Below are positions 6,940 through 14,395 of a stretch of DNA of 15,506 bases, one piece after another. Below the pieces are notes generated by a model that was not told where the DNA came from, did not search any database, and saw nothing but the letters and a program-made list of their open reading frames with translations. The DNA is taken from contig JAUYEQ010000241.1 of NCBI GenBank assembly GCA_030691295.1, forward strand, positions 1-15,506, in the 5' to 3' direction. Source of the stretch: Bacteroidota bacterium. GTDB taxonomy: Bacteria > Bacteroidota > Bacteroidia > Bacteroidales > Prolixibacteraceae. Each line of letters begins with the position of its first letter. Within the stretch, counting starts at the first letter, position 1. A program made the position numbers and the translations under genes.

Positions 6940-7941
6940 TTATTTCTTCGGATCGTAAGCCCATTTAAGGTAAATAGTTCCCCAGGTAAAGCCAGCACCG
7001 AAAGCAACAAGAATGACATTATCTCCTTTTTTTAACTGACTTTCATAATCATATAAGCAGAGCGGAATGGTTGCAGCAGTCGTATTTCCATACATCTGAA
7101 TATTTATCATTACCTTCTCCTTGTCAATTCCCATTCGTCGGCCAACAGCATCAATAATTCTCAAATTTGCCTGATGTGGAACAAGCCAGGTTAAATCATC
7201 TGCTGAAATCTCATGTTTTTGCATCATTTCCAAAGCAACATCGGCCATGTTCGAAACTGCTGTTTTAAAAACAGTTTGTCCTTCCTGATAAATAAAATGT
7301 TCATCATTATCAATCGTTTCGTAGGAAGCCGGCTTCAGTGATCCTCCGCTTTTAATATGAAGGAATTGTGCTCCTGCACCATCAACACGGTTGATATGAT
7401 CAATTACACCAAAATCTTCAGTAGTAGGTTCCAGTAAAACGGCAGCGGCACCATCGCCAAATAATGGACAGGTTGCGCGGTCTTTGTAGTTTATAACCGA
7501 TGACATCATATCGGCTCCTAAAATAATTACCTTTTTATACTGCCCGCTTTCAATAAATTTTGCCCCTGCGGTCAATGCATAAACAAATCCAGAACACGCA
7601 GCGGTAAGGTCAAAGCTCCATGCGTTAATTAATCCGGCTTTATAATTGATAATATTTGCGGTAGCAGGTAGCGGACTATCCGGCGTCATAGTGGCACAAA
7701 TCAATAAATCAATTTCTTCAGGCCTGGTTCCTGTTTTTTCCAGAAGTTCCTTTATCGCAGCAACCCCCATATCTGAGGTAGCGAGACCTTCTTCTTTCAG
7801 AATTCGACGTTCTTTAATGCCAATACGCTGCATGATCCATTCATCGGAAGTTTCGACCAGTTGACTTATCTCCTCGTTGGTTAAACGGTAATCAGGAAGA
7901 AATGCTCCAATGCCTGTTATTGCAGCACGAATATTATCCAT
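6940..7941 (-). CDS. fabH: beta-ketoacyl-ACP synthase III
   Basis: This enzyme starts fatty-acid synthesis by condensing an acyl-CoA primer with malonyl-ACP. The 333-residue product has the standard length and all three catalytic residues: Cys116 in [13 protein letters not shown], His256 in [10 protein letters not shown] and Asn286 in [10 protein letters not shown]. The GDGAAAVLL segment (162-170) is also typical. The N-terminal [14 protein letters not shown] motif (33-46) is the KASIII CoA-binding/dimer region. Some bacteria have a yceD-rpmF-plsX-fabH cluster. Here yceD and rpmF precede fabH, but plsX is missing and a terminator intervenes, so fabH heads its own unit with maoC. The ATG start is well placed before the first strand. 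Confidence 0.97.
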   Translation of the reverse strand: MDNIRAAITGIGAFLPDYRLTNEEISQLVETSDEWIMQRIGIKERRILKEEGLATSDMGVAAIKELLEKTGTRPEEIDLLICATMTPDSPLPATANIINYKAGLINAWSFDLTAACSGFVYALTAGAKFIESGQYKKVIILGADMMSSVINYKDRATCPLFGDGAAAVLLEPTTEDFGVIDHINRVDGAGAQFLHIKSGGSLKPASYETIDNDEHFIYQEGQTVFKTAVSNMADVALEMMQKHEISADDLTWLVPHQANLRIIDAVGRRMGIDKEKVMINIQMYGNTTAATIPLCLYDYESQLKKGDNVILVAFGAGFTWGTIYLKWAYDPKK

Positions 7942-7957
7942 AAAAAATATTTTAAAT

Positions 7958-7965
7958 CAAACTTA
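7958..7965 (-). promoter_or_regulatory. candidate -7 box of fabH
   Basis: The minus strand reads TAAGTTTG, matching TAnnTTTG, 16 bp upstream of the fabH ATG. A new promoter is needed here because the rpmF terminator lies upstream. No good -33 element is seen. The rest of the 255-bp gap (7942-8196) contains only this box, the terminator and AT-rich sequence. Confidence 0.4.
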
Positions 7966-8152
7966 TCAAAATGACTTTCCAGAAATTTATCGGAAAATCA
8001 ATAAAATAAAACTATTGAACCGAAAATTTAAATGGGGCGCAAGTTAGGATGAAAAATCTAAAACGCAAAGAAATATCAGGCATATATATTACCTAACTCC
8101 TTTTAAAACAATTAATTAATTTGTTCGAATATTAAAACAGGAGGGTGTAAAA

Positions 8153-8183
8153 ATGGTCAGAAGAAGGTTATTCTTCTGACCAT
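8153..8183 (-). terminator. terminator of rpmF unit (perfect 13-bp hairpin)
   Basis: ATGGTCAGAAGAA at 8153-8165 and TTCTTCTGACCAT at 8171-8183 form a perfect 13-bp stem with a 5-nt loop. It begins 13 nt after the rpmF stop. On the minus strand it is followed by only four T residues, then ACACC, so the U tract is weak for an intrinsic terminator, though the stem is very stable. Confidence 0.75.
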
Positions 8184-8196
8184 AACAATTCAGTTA

Positions 8197-8382
8197 TTAA
8201 ACTGTAACGTCTTTTTCGATTGCCAACTTACCTCTGTAATATCCACATTCCGGACAAACAGTATGATATTTTACAGTGGTTCCACAATTAGAACACGCTG
8301 CCAATGTTGCAGGTGTTGCTTTGTAATGTGTTCTTCTCTTGTCTCTGCGGGCTTTTGAAACCCTGTGCTTTGGATGTGCCAT
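8197..8382 (-). CDS. rpmF: 50S ribosomal protein L32, zinc-binding form
   Basis: This is a small large-subunit ribosomal protein of 61 residues. The basic N-terminus MAHPKHRVSKARRDKRRTHY is the L32 signature. Four cysteines in two C-x2-C pairs (Cys30/Cys33 and Cys43/Cys46) form a zinc ribbon, so this is the zinc-containing (C+) version. It follows the DUF177 gene by 12 bp, the conserved yceD-rpmF pair of many bacteria, and both must share a transcript. The hairpin beginning 13 nt after its stop ends the unit. Confidence 0.97.
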   Translation of the reverse strand: MAHPKHRVSKARRDKRRTHYKATPATLAACSNCGTTVKYHTVCPECGYYRGKLAIEKDVTV

Positions 8383-8394
8383 CTTAACTTATCT

Positions 8395-8922
8395 TTATTC
8401 GTTATCTAAAAATTTCATTAAATCATTCCAGACAGGGTTACTTTCATTGTCATCCCTGACTATGTATTTGTTCAGCTTTTCGATCATTTCAGGATCACAT
8501 GTTGAGTTCCCGTTTTCATCGTCAGGATGAACTTTTTTGATCGGAATTGCCAAACATATAAACTCATATATCAACTGAGAAACGTTCAGTTGATAATCAT
8601 TTGCGCTGACCCAAATTAAATCATCGCCATCAGTAAACTCCTTTTCGCCTAACCTGACAAAAATTCGTTCCCGACTTTCAACCGGTTGATCGTACATTTC
8701 AAGGCAACGATCGCATTGTACGTTCACAGTTCCTTTCAGATCAAACCAAAAGACCATCAACGAACTTTGCTTTTCGAGGGTTACACAAACATCTACATTT
8801 CCATCTTCAACTACGCCACCATCAAACTCCGCAAAGAATTTTCTGTCGATTTCGTAATCAAAAACATGCTTTCCGATTGAAAGCCCTTTGAACGCAATGT
8901 TATATTTAGATCGTATGCTCAT
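8395..8922 (-). CDS. yceD: DUF177/YceD family protein (L32-linked, ribosome/23S rRNA-associated)
   Basis: This is a 175-residue soluble protein of the DUF177 family, which is almost always encoded next to rpmF. Plant and bacterial members have been linked to 23S rRNA or large-subunit accumulation. The family's CDRC motif is at 70-73 and is followed by a glutamate. Cys123 in FICLAIPIKKVH and Cys142 in the acidic C-terminal part complete a likely four-cysteine pattern. The frame is open 23 codons further upstream, but that stretch is hydrophobic and contains a -7-like box. The ATG at 8922 gives the usual length and starts just before the conserved N-terminal strand. The biochemical role remains uncertain. 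Confidence 0.9.
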   Translation of the reverse strand: MSIRSKYNIAFKGLSIGKHVFDYEIDRKFFAEFDGGVVEDGNVDVCVTLEKQSSLMVFWFDLKGTVNVQCDRCLEMYDQPVESRERIFVRLGEKEFTDGDDLIWVSANDYQLNVSQLIYEFICLAIPIKKVHPDDENGNSTCDPEMIEKLNKYIVRDDNESNPVWNDLMKFLDNE

Positions 8923-8939
8923 TGCCTGAAAAAGTTTTG

Positions 8940-8947
8940 CAAAAGTA
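8940..8947 (-). promoter_or_regulatory. possible -7 box of the DUF177-rpmF unit
   Basis: The minus strand reads TACTTTTG, matching TAnnTTTG, 17 bp before the chosen start at 8922. No convincing -33 element is found. The pair may also be read through from dxs and the kinase gene, since no terminator is visible at 8923-9072. Confidence 0.3.
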
Positions 8948-9072
8948 TAAAAAATAAGCAAACACGAAAAATATATTGATTTTTTTAACAATGTTTCGCC
9001 CTAAAAAGCACCAATGCCGATAAATTGTTCGCTGTCAATAATTTAAACTGAATGCAGATTGTTAATAAGTTA

Positions 9073-10227
9073 TCACTTCTGAAGAATTATCCGAAAGATT
9101 GTTCCTTTGTTGATTTCAGAATGTTTCACAAATATTTTCCCTTTATGATAATTTTCAACAATCCGTTTTGCCAGCGAAAGCCCTAAACCCCACCCTCTTT
9201 TTTTGGAGGTGAACCCGGGTTGAAAAACAGTTTTAAAATAGCTTTTCGAGATTCCCTTCCCGGTATCGGCTAAATCAATTAATATCTGATTCCCCTTTTC
9301 AGCAATTGAAATTTCAATGGTACCAATGTTGTTCATGGCATCAATGGCGTTTTTACAAAGGTTTTCAATAACCCAGCTAAAAAGTGAAGCATTTAAAGGA
9401 ACTTCATATACCTCTTGTTCGCTGAAATCAAGCAGAAATTTAACTTTTGCTGATGAACGGGTTTTCAGATAGGCCACTGTTGAACGGATGGTTTCAGCAA
9501 CATCGGTTCTAATCAGCTCAGGAACCGAACCTATCTTTGAAAATCGTTCAGTTATTCTTTCAAGTCGTTGCGTATCTTTTTCAAATTCCTGAATAAGGCC
9601 TTCATCAATATTCTGCATTTTGAGCAATTCAACCCATGCCATCAGCGACGAAATGGGAGTTCCGAGCTGGTGTGCTGTTTCTTTTGACATTCCGACCCAA
9701 ACCTGATTCTGTTCAGCATTTCTGGAAGAACTGAATGCGAGATAAGCTACGAGAATAAACAAAAGGATAACAGCAAACTGAACAATTGGATAATATTTTA
9801 AGTTTTCAAGCAAAATGGAACTACGGTAATACAGATACTGTGTCTCTGTTTCAGAAATAGAAATAATGATCGGATCATTTTCGTCCTTCATTTTATGCAA
9901 CTCTCTGGCCAATATTCTGTCTTTGTTAACTTCAGTAAAAGTTATATTTTTTTCTACCAAAATGCGGTCGGTGCTGTCAGCAATTATGATGGGAATGGAG
10001 GTATTACGGTTAATAATATCAACCAGAAAGGTTATATCAAGATTTGAGTTTAAGTCATAGCTCGCAAGCATTTGGGTAGCTTCGGCCCACAATTCAACAT
10101 TTTTACGCTCTTCGAAAGCCATTTTTTTTACCAGCCAATTGGTATAAAAAAATGAGCCAATGCCAATTATAACTGCCAGAAGCAGAATAAGAATTTTCCA
10201 GCGACGTTTCCTAAAATAGTATTCCAA
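9073..10227 (-). CDS. membrane sensor histidine kinase (orphan)
   Basis: This is a 384-residue two-component sensor kinase. Membrane helix 1 spans about 11-34, then a ~110-residue extracytoplasmic sensing region, then helix 2 at about 147-166. The H-box KETAHQLGTPISSLMAWVEL carries the phospho-accepting His186. The ATPase domain has the N-box (WVIENLCKNAIDAM, Asn289 and Asn293), the G1 box DTGKGIS (321-327) and the G2 box WGLGLSLAKRIVE (346-358). No HAMP or PAS domain is evident. The start is TTG: the only in-frame alternative is Met36, which would remove helix 1. No response regulator is adjacent. It lies 70 bp after dxs with no clear terminator between them, so co-transcription is possible. 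The signal is unknown. Confidence 0.92.
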   Translation of the reverse strand: MEYYFRKRRWKILILLLAVIIGIGSFFYTNWLVKKMAFEERKNVELWAEATQMLASYDLNSNLDITFLVDIINRNTSIPIIIADSTDRILVEKNITFTEVNKDRILARELHKMKDENDPIIISISETETQYLYYRSSILLENLKYYPIVQFAVILLFILVAYLAFSSSRNAEQNQVWVGMSKETAHQLGTPISSLMAWVELLKMQNIDEGLIQEFEKDTQRLERITERFSKIGSVPELIRTDVAETIRSTVAYLKTRSSAKVKFLLDFSEQEVYEVPLNASLFSWVIENLCKNAIDAMNNIGTIEISIAEKGNQILIDLADTGKGISKSYFKTVFQPGFTSKKRGWGLGLSLAKRIVENYHKGKIFVKHSEINKGTIFRIILQK

Positions 10228-10297
10228 AGTGAGATTATTAAATTTCTACGACTGATAAACGCTCGGTCTTTTTAAAAAGTATCCTGCCAGCTTATTC

Positions 10298-12199
10298 TTA
10301 CAGCATAAACGTTTTAACCGTTTGATAAATCCCTTGCTGATCAAGGCCATACTCGCGGTTCAATTCTTCAGTAGTACCATGTTCAATAAATATATCGGGA
10401 ATACCGATTCGTCTTAAATGAGCAGTGTAATGATGATCTGCCACAAATTCGATAACAGCACTCCCAAAACCTCCCTGCAAAACTCCATCTTCAATGGTTA
10501 TTATGTGATTAAATTTCCTGAAAACAGAATGCAGGGTTTCTTCGTCAAGAGGTTTTACAAACCGCATATCGAAATGGGAAGCCCAAATGCCGTCTTTCTG
10601 AAGCATATTCACTACCCGTCTGGTTTGGATGCCAACAGTTCCGATGGTTAGAATCGCCAGATCAGTTCCTTCAGAAAGTTGCCTGCTTTTACCAACAGGG
10701 ATTGCATTCATGGTTTGGCGCCAGTCGATAACGCATCCGCAACCGCGCGGATACCGGATTGAAAAAGGCCCGTGATTCTCATTTTGGGCAGTAAACATCA
10801 TGTTTCGTAATTCAAGCTCGTCCATCGGAGCTGAAACAATCATATTTGGAATTGATCGCATAAAGGCCAGATCGAATACTCCATGATGGGTAGCACCGTC
10901 AGCGCCAACCAATCCACCACGATCGAGACAAAAAACTACCTGAAGGTTCTGAATGGCTACATCGTGAATTATCTGGTCGTAAGCCCTTTGCATAAACGAT
11001 GAATAGATGTTGCAAAACGGAAGCATTCCCTGAATTGCCAATCCGGCAGAGAAAGTAACGGCATGTTGCTCGGCTATTCCAACATCAAAAACCCTGTGAG
11101 GCATTTTTTCCATCATCATATTAAGCGAACAGCCTGATGGCATGGCAGGTGTAATGGCAACAATCCGGTTGTTTATTTCAGCCAGCTCAATAATGGTATG
11201 GCCAAATACATTCTGAAATTTAGGAGGTTTGTTAACTGCACATTCACAGTCAAGAAGTTCTCCTGTCACTTTATTAAACTTTCCCGGTGCATGATATTCA
11301 GTCTGGTGAAGTTCAGCCTGCTCAAAGCCTTTTCCCTTTTTTGTAATTACATGCAATAATTTGGGACCGGGAATATTTCTCAAACTTGCAAGTACCTCGG
11401 TCAAATAAGCAACGTCGTGACCATCAACTGGTCCAAAATAGCGAAAGCCGAGTCCTTCAAATAAATTCGATTGTTTGAGAAGCATTGATTTTACTGCATT
11501 CTCCGTTTGCTGAACCAACCTGCGAGCCTTTGGTCCAAATCCGTTCAGTTTTCCAAGCCCGTCCCAAATGTCACGTTTAATGCGGTTGTATGTTTGCGAT
11601 TTCGAAATATTCAGTAAATAGTTACTCATTCCACCCACATTCGGGTCGATAGACATGTTGTTATCATTGAGGATGACCAACAGGTCAGAATTATTAACAG
11701 CTGCATTGTTAAGTCCTTCAAAAGCCATTCCGCCCGACATTGCCCCATCGCCGATAATAGCAACAATTTTCCTGTCAGTTTCCCCTTTCAGTTTTGAAGC
11801 AACGGCCATCCCTAATGCTGCTGAAATAGAAGTACTTGAATGCCCAACTCCAAATGAATCGTAAATGCTTTCTGATGGTTTAGGGAAACCGCTGATTCCT
11901 CTATATTTCCGGTTGGTATGAAAAACATCTTTTCGGCCGGTAAGTATCTTATGTCCATAGGCCTGATGACCAACATCCCAAACCAGCAGATCATAGGGCG
12001 TATTAAATGCATAATGCAATGCAACAGTTAGTTCAATTACACCAAGACTGGCGCCAAAATGACCCGGATTGGTCGAAACTGCATCAATAATATATTCCCT
12101 AAGTTCAACGCAAACTTCTGGCAACTGATCAACTTTCAACTTTCTTAGTTCCGATGGATCATTGATTTGATCCAAGAGAAATCCCGTATTATTAACCAT
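10298..12199 (-). CDS. dxs: 1-deoxy-D-xylulose-5-phosphate synthase
   Basis: This thiamine-diphosphate enzyme condenses pyruvate with glyceraldehyde-3-phosphate, the first and often rate-limiting step of the MEP isoprenoid pathway. The 633-residue product has the standard length. Visible features are His47 in NPGHFGASLG, the ThDP/Mg motif from GDGAMSGG (150-157) to NDN (178-180), His303 in EYHAPGKF, and the catalytic Glu377 in FDVGIAEQHAVT. The central DRGGLVGADGATHHG block (426-440) is in the pyrimidine-binding domain. The ATG start fits the usual N-terminus. It is transcribed divergently from the OmpA lipoprotein gene. No other MEP gene is nearby. Confidence 0.97.
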   Translation of the reverse strand: MVNNTGFLLDQINDPSELRKLKVDQLPEVCVELREYIIDAVSTNPGHFGASLGVIELTVALHYAFNTPYDLLVWDVGHQAYGHKILTGRKDVFHTNRKYRGISGFPKPSESIYDSFGVGHSSTSISAALGMAVASKLKGETDRKIVAIIGDGAMSGGMAFEGLNNAAVNNSDLLVILNDNNMSIDPNVGGMSNYLLNISKSQTYNRIKRDIWDGLGKLNGFGPKARRLVQQTENAVKSMLLKQSNLFEGLGFRYFGPVDGHDVAYLTEVLASLRNIPGPKLLHVITKKGKGFEQAELHQTEYHAPGKFNKVTGELLDCECAVNKPPKFQNVFGHTIIELAEINNRIVAITPAMPSGCSLNMMMEKMPHRVFDVGIAEQHAVTFSAGLAIQGMLPFCNIYSSFMQRAYDQIIHDVAIQNLQVVFCLDRGGLVGADGATHHGVFDLAFMRSIPNMIVSAPMDELELRNMMFTAQNENHGPFSIRYPRGCGCVIDWRQTMNAIPVGKSRQLSEGTDLAILTIGTVGIQTRRVVNMLQKDGIWASHFDMRFVKPLDEETLHSVFRKFNHIITIEDGVLQGGFGSAVIEFVADHHYTAHLRRIGIPDIFIEHGTTEELNREYGLDQQGIYQTVKTFML

Positions 12200-12218
12200 T
12201 AAATCTCCATTTTGAATT

Positions 12219-12251
12219 CAAATATACAATTATTGCCAAAGATCGGGCAAA
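12219..12251 (-). promoter_or_regulatory. dxs promoter (-7 TATATTTG, -33 TTTG)
   Basis: The minus strand has TATATTTG (12226 to 12219), a full TAnnTTTG match, 19 bp upstream of the dxs ATG. TTTG at 12251-12248 lies 21 nt further upstream, close to the expected -33 spacing. It overlaps the rightward promoter of the OmpA lipoprotein gene. Confidence 0.6.
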
Positions 12252-12263
12252 GTTCTATATTTA
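12233..12263 (+). promoter_or_regulatory. candidate promoter of the OmpA lipoprotein gene
   Basis: The plus strand has TTG at 12233-12235 and, 20 nt later, TATATTTA at 12256-12263, which matches TAnnTTTG except for the last base. The ATG at 12284 is 20 bp downstream. The elements interleave with those of the dxs promoter. Confidence 0.45.
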
Positions 12264-12283
12264 CACGACTAATAACACAAGCC

Positions 12284-13216
12284 ATGAATAAAATATTGCT
12301 TATTTCCGTCATTTTTCTGTTAACCTCTTGCGTGTCATCGAAAAAGTTTAATGAACTGACCAGTACCTTTGAGTCGCTCAGAGAACAGAATCAGAGTTTG
12401 AAAGTTCAAAATACTGAATTACAAGGCAGAATTGAAAAACAGATGAAAGATATTGAAAATCTTTCTGCAAGGCTGGACGAAAATTCACTCATCCTCAAAA
12501 ACTCAGCAGAATCCAACCAAAGGTTAAGCCGAATAAATTCAGAACTTGAGAATCAGCTTAATAGCTTAAAAACTGGCAGTTCCGAAGAAATAGCCCGGTT
12601 GATGGAAAAACTTCAGCAAACACAAACCGACCTGCAAAAACGGGAAGATATTCTTAAATCGGCACAAAAAGAACTTGAACAACGCAGCATTCGGTTGAAG
12701 GAACTTGAAGACGCCCTCAGGCAAAAAGACGATGCAGTAAAACAGCTCAGACAAAAAGTGATGGATGCTTTGCTTGGCTTCAACAACAAAGGATTGACAA
12801 TTCATGAGAAAAACGGGAAAGTTTACGTTTCGCTCGATGAGCAACTTCTGTTTAAAACCGGTCAGTGGGAAGTCGACCCTAAAGGCCAGCAGGCGCTTGC
12901 AAGCCTTGCTGATGTCCTGGGGCAGAACAATGATATCTATGTTTTGGTTGAAGGACATACTGACGATGTACCTATGCGCGGCACCGGAATGGTGAAGGAT
13001 AACTGGGATTTAAGTGTGATGCGTGCAACTGCAGTTACCCGGATTTTGCTGAAGAACAAATCGGTTGACCCAAAACGAATTACTTCGGCCGGAAGGGGCG
13101 AATTTTTCCCGATTGACGAAGCAAAAACTCCGGACGCACGTCAGAAAAACCGTCGTACCGAAATTATTCTGACCCCTCGTCTGGATGAAATTTTCAGGAT
13201 TCTGGAGAGTAACTAA
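12284..13216 (+). CDS. OmpA-family outer-membrane lipoprotein with coiled coil
   Basis: This is a 310-residue predicted lipoprotein that would tether the outer membrane to peptidoglycan. The signal peptide MNKILLISVIFLLTSC ends in a lipobox (Leu-Thr-Ser-Cys, Cys16). No acidic surface-export signal follows the Cys, so a periplasm-facing position is likely. Residues ~20-160 are a long coiled coil rich in Glu, Gln, Lys and Leu. The C-terminal ~185-300 is an OmpA/MotB peptidoglycan-binding domain with VEGHTDDVPMRG, DNWDLSVMRA and the terminal KNRRTEI motif. A TTG at 12212 would extend the frame by 24 codons across the promoter region, so the ATG directly before the signal peptide is chosen. It is the only plus-strand gene, divergent from dxs and converging on the PHP gene. 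Confidence 0.92.
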   Translation: MNKILLISVIFLLTSCVSSKKFNELTSTFESLREQNQSLKVQNTELQGRIEKQMKDIENLSARLDENSLILKNSAESNQRLSRINSELENQLNSLKTGSSEEIARLMEKLQQTQTDLQKREDILKSAQKELEQRSIRLKELEDALRQKDDAVKQLRQKVMDALLGFNNKGLTIHEKNGKVYVSLDEQLLFKTGQWEVDPKGQQALASLADVLGQNNDIYVLVEGHTDDVPMRGTGMVKDNWDLSVMRATAVTRILLKNKSVDPKRITSAGRGEFFPIDEAKTPDARQKNRRTEIILTPRLDEIFRILESN

Positions 13217-13228
13217 TTTTAAATTCTG

Positions 13229-14011
13229 CTACAACCTGATCATTCTTCGGGTGCGGTTTTTAAAACCTACAATTTCCTGATACCCGATTTGGGTCAGCAG
13301 TTCAATCGCACTTTCGAAATGACGAGCAATCTGATCAGCATTGTGCGCATCGGAGCACAATGTAACCGGAACATTGTGACGGTAACACATCTCTAACAGC
13401 TTTGGCCCGGGGGTATAATCGGCACATGGCCGATCTATTCCTCCGGTATTCAATTCAACCACCAAATCATGTTTTTTTATTATTCTGATGGTATCTTCGA
13501 AAAGCTTGTTCTGATTCGATTCAGGATAAATCCTGAACTTTTTAATGATGTCGAGATGTCCGATAATATCAAATAATCCTGATACCGCGGCCTGCTGGAT
13601 CAGTTCAAAATATTCGCCATAAACCTGATCGTTTGGCCATTTGCCATAGAGCGACTGATCGGTATCAAAATTCCAGTCGCCAATAAAATGAACCGATCCG
13701 ATGACATAATCAACCGGCAGACTTTCAATCAATTCCTTCAGTTCCTTTTCCGATCCGGGAAAATAATCCATCTCGATACCATACCTGATTTTAATTTGAT
13801 TTTTGTACTTGAGTTTCAGATCCATAATTTGTTCAGTCATCACCGGAATATCAATCAGGCTGATCGCCCAATCGACAGGTTTTATACAAACATGATCACT
13901 AAAACCAATTTCATCCAGTCCTTTGGATATTGCAACCCTTACCATTTCTTCATATGAATCTTTCCCGTCAGACAGGATTGAATGCATGTGATAATCGACC
14001 ATTCCAATCAT
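13229..14011 (-). CDS. PHP-domain phosphoesterase, histidinol-phosphatase-like
   Basis: This is a 260-residue PHP-family metal-dependent phosphoesterase. The full set of trinuclear metal ligands is visible: His8 and His10 (DYHMHS), His40 (FSDH), Glu80 (YGIEMD), His108 (GSVHF), His152 (IGHLD), and Asp221 with His223 (CSDAHN). The closest functional match is the HisK-type histidinol-phosphatase of histidine synthesis. No his gene is nearby, however, and the wider family also includes other phosphatases, so the substrate is not certain. The start is ATG at 14011 or possibly three codons later. The gene ends 12 bp from the stop of the convergent OmpA gene, with no hairpin terminator between them. 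Confidence 0.88.
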   Translation of the reverse strand: MIGMVDYHMHSILSDGKDSYEEMVRVAISKGLDEIGFSDHVCIKPVDWAISLIDIPVMTEQIMDLKLKYKNQIKIRYGIEMDYFPGSEKELKELIESLPVDYVIGSVHFIGDWNFDTDQSLYGKWPNDQVYGEYFELIQQAAVSGLFDIIGHLDIIKKFRIYPESNQNKLFEDTIRIIKKHDLVVELNTGGIDRPCADYTPGPKLLEMCYRHNVPVTLCSDAHNADQIARHFESAIELLTQIGYQEIVGFKNRTRRMIRL

Positions 14012-14309
14012 TATAGGCTTTAATTTAAAGTAAAAAAACGATTTTCAAGTTTCTCCCAATGGGAATGCAAAATCAGTCAATAAACTTATGAAATTATAAA
14101 CTGAATAAGAAAGGAATATGTTTTTAAATTAAAAAAAATGATTGTCCATTTATACCTATTTGGCATTTTGTGTCAGTCAGTTGTTGTCATTTATTGGCAA
14201 CTTAATGACAATTGAATGACTTTTATGACATTGAGGAAATTTACTGACAATTATATAATTTAAACGAAGTGTATGAATAAGTATGCTAAATATCGTAGGC
14301 AGGTTACAT
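14012..14309. other. long AT-rich spacer upstream of the PHP gene
   Basis: No conserved coding sequence is visible. The right half holds the TGNCA array described separately. The left half is AT-rich and contains no full TAnnTTTG box facing the PHP gene. A 12-codon plus-strand ORF at 14273-14311 is probably chance. It is the longest stretch without a gene in the window (14012-14395 including the frr terminator). Confidence 0.6.
14161..14249. promoter_or_regulatory. array of TGNCA words at near-helical spacing
   Basis: TGGCA, TGTCA, TGTCA, TGGCA, TGACA, TGACT, TGACA and TGACA start at 14161, 14171, 14185, 14195, 14206, 14217, 14226 and 14245. Most steps are 9-11 bp, with one of 14 and one of 19 (about two turns). 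In the left part the word appears as TGTCA and in the right part as TGACA, its reverse complement. The layout suggests an operator array for a DNA-binding protein; this is an inference and no known regulator is recognised. Confidence 0.45.
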
Positions 14310-14345
14310 AAAAAAAATTGAGACGGCTTAAAAAAGCCGCCTCAA
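14310..14345 (-). terminator. Rho-independent terminator of frr
   Basis: On the minus strand TTGAGGCGGCTT and AAGCCGTCTCAA pair over 12 bp with one G-U wobble around a TTTT loop, followed by eight T residues. It starts 50 nt after the frr stop. The plus strand has no T run after the stem, so it acts only leftward. Confidence 0.92.
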
Positions 14346-14395
14346 AGCCATGAAAACAATTAAACAATGTTCAGAAAACAGAAAACTAGAAACAA

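Noticed and set aside
8043..8097. GTTAGG / CCTAAC inverted repeat and a 15-codon ORF between rpmF and fabH
   Set aside because: Six-base arms more than 40 bp apart and a very short ORF; not distinguishable from chance.
10267..10278. CTTTTTAAAAAG palindrome between dxs and the kinase gene
   Set aside because: It has no loop and no G-C core, so it cannot act as a hairpin terminator.
12566..12958. 130-codon minus-strand ORF inside the OmpA lipoprotein gene
   Set aside because: Antisense to the coiled-coil region; its composition reflects the codons of the real gene.
13217..13228. Shared bidirectional terminator between the OmpA and PHP genes
   Set aside because: The 12-bp gap and its flanks contain no stem-loop with a U tract on either strand.
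14157..14177. Possible sigma-54 promoter (TTTGGCATTTTGTGTC)
   Set aside because: The GG is present but no GC follows at the required 10-bp distance, and there is no gene directly downstream.
14273..14311. 12-codon plus-strand ORF (MNKYAKYRRQVT) after the TGNCA array
   Set aside because: Too short, no recognisable family and no promoter box; kept only as a note in the spacer description.
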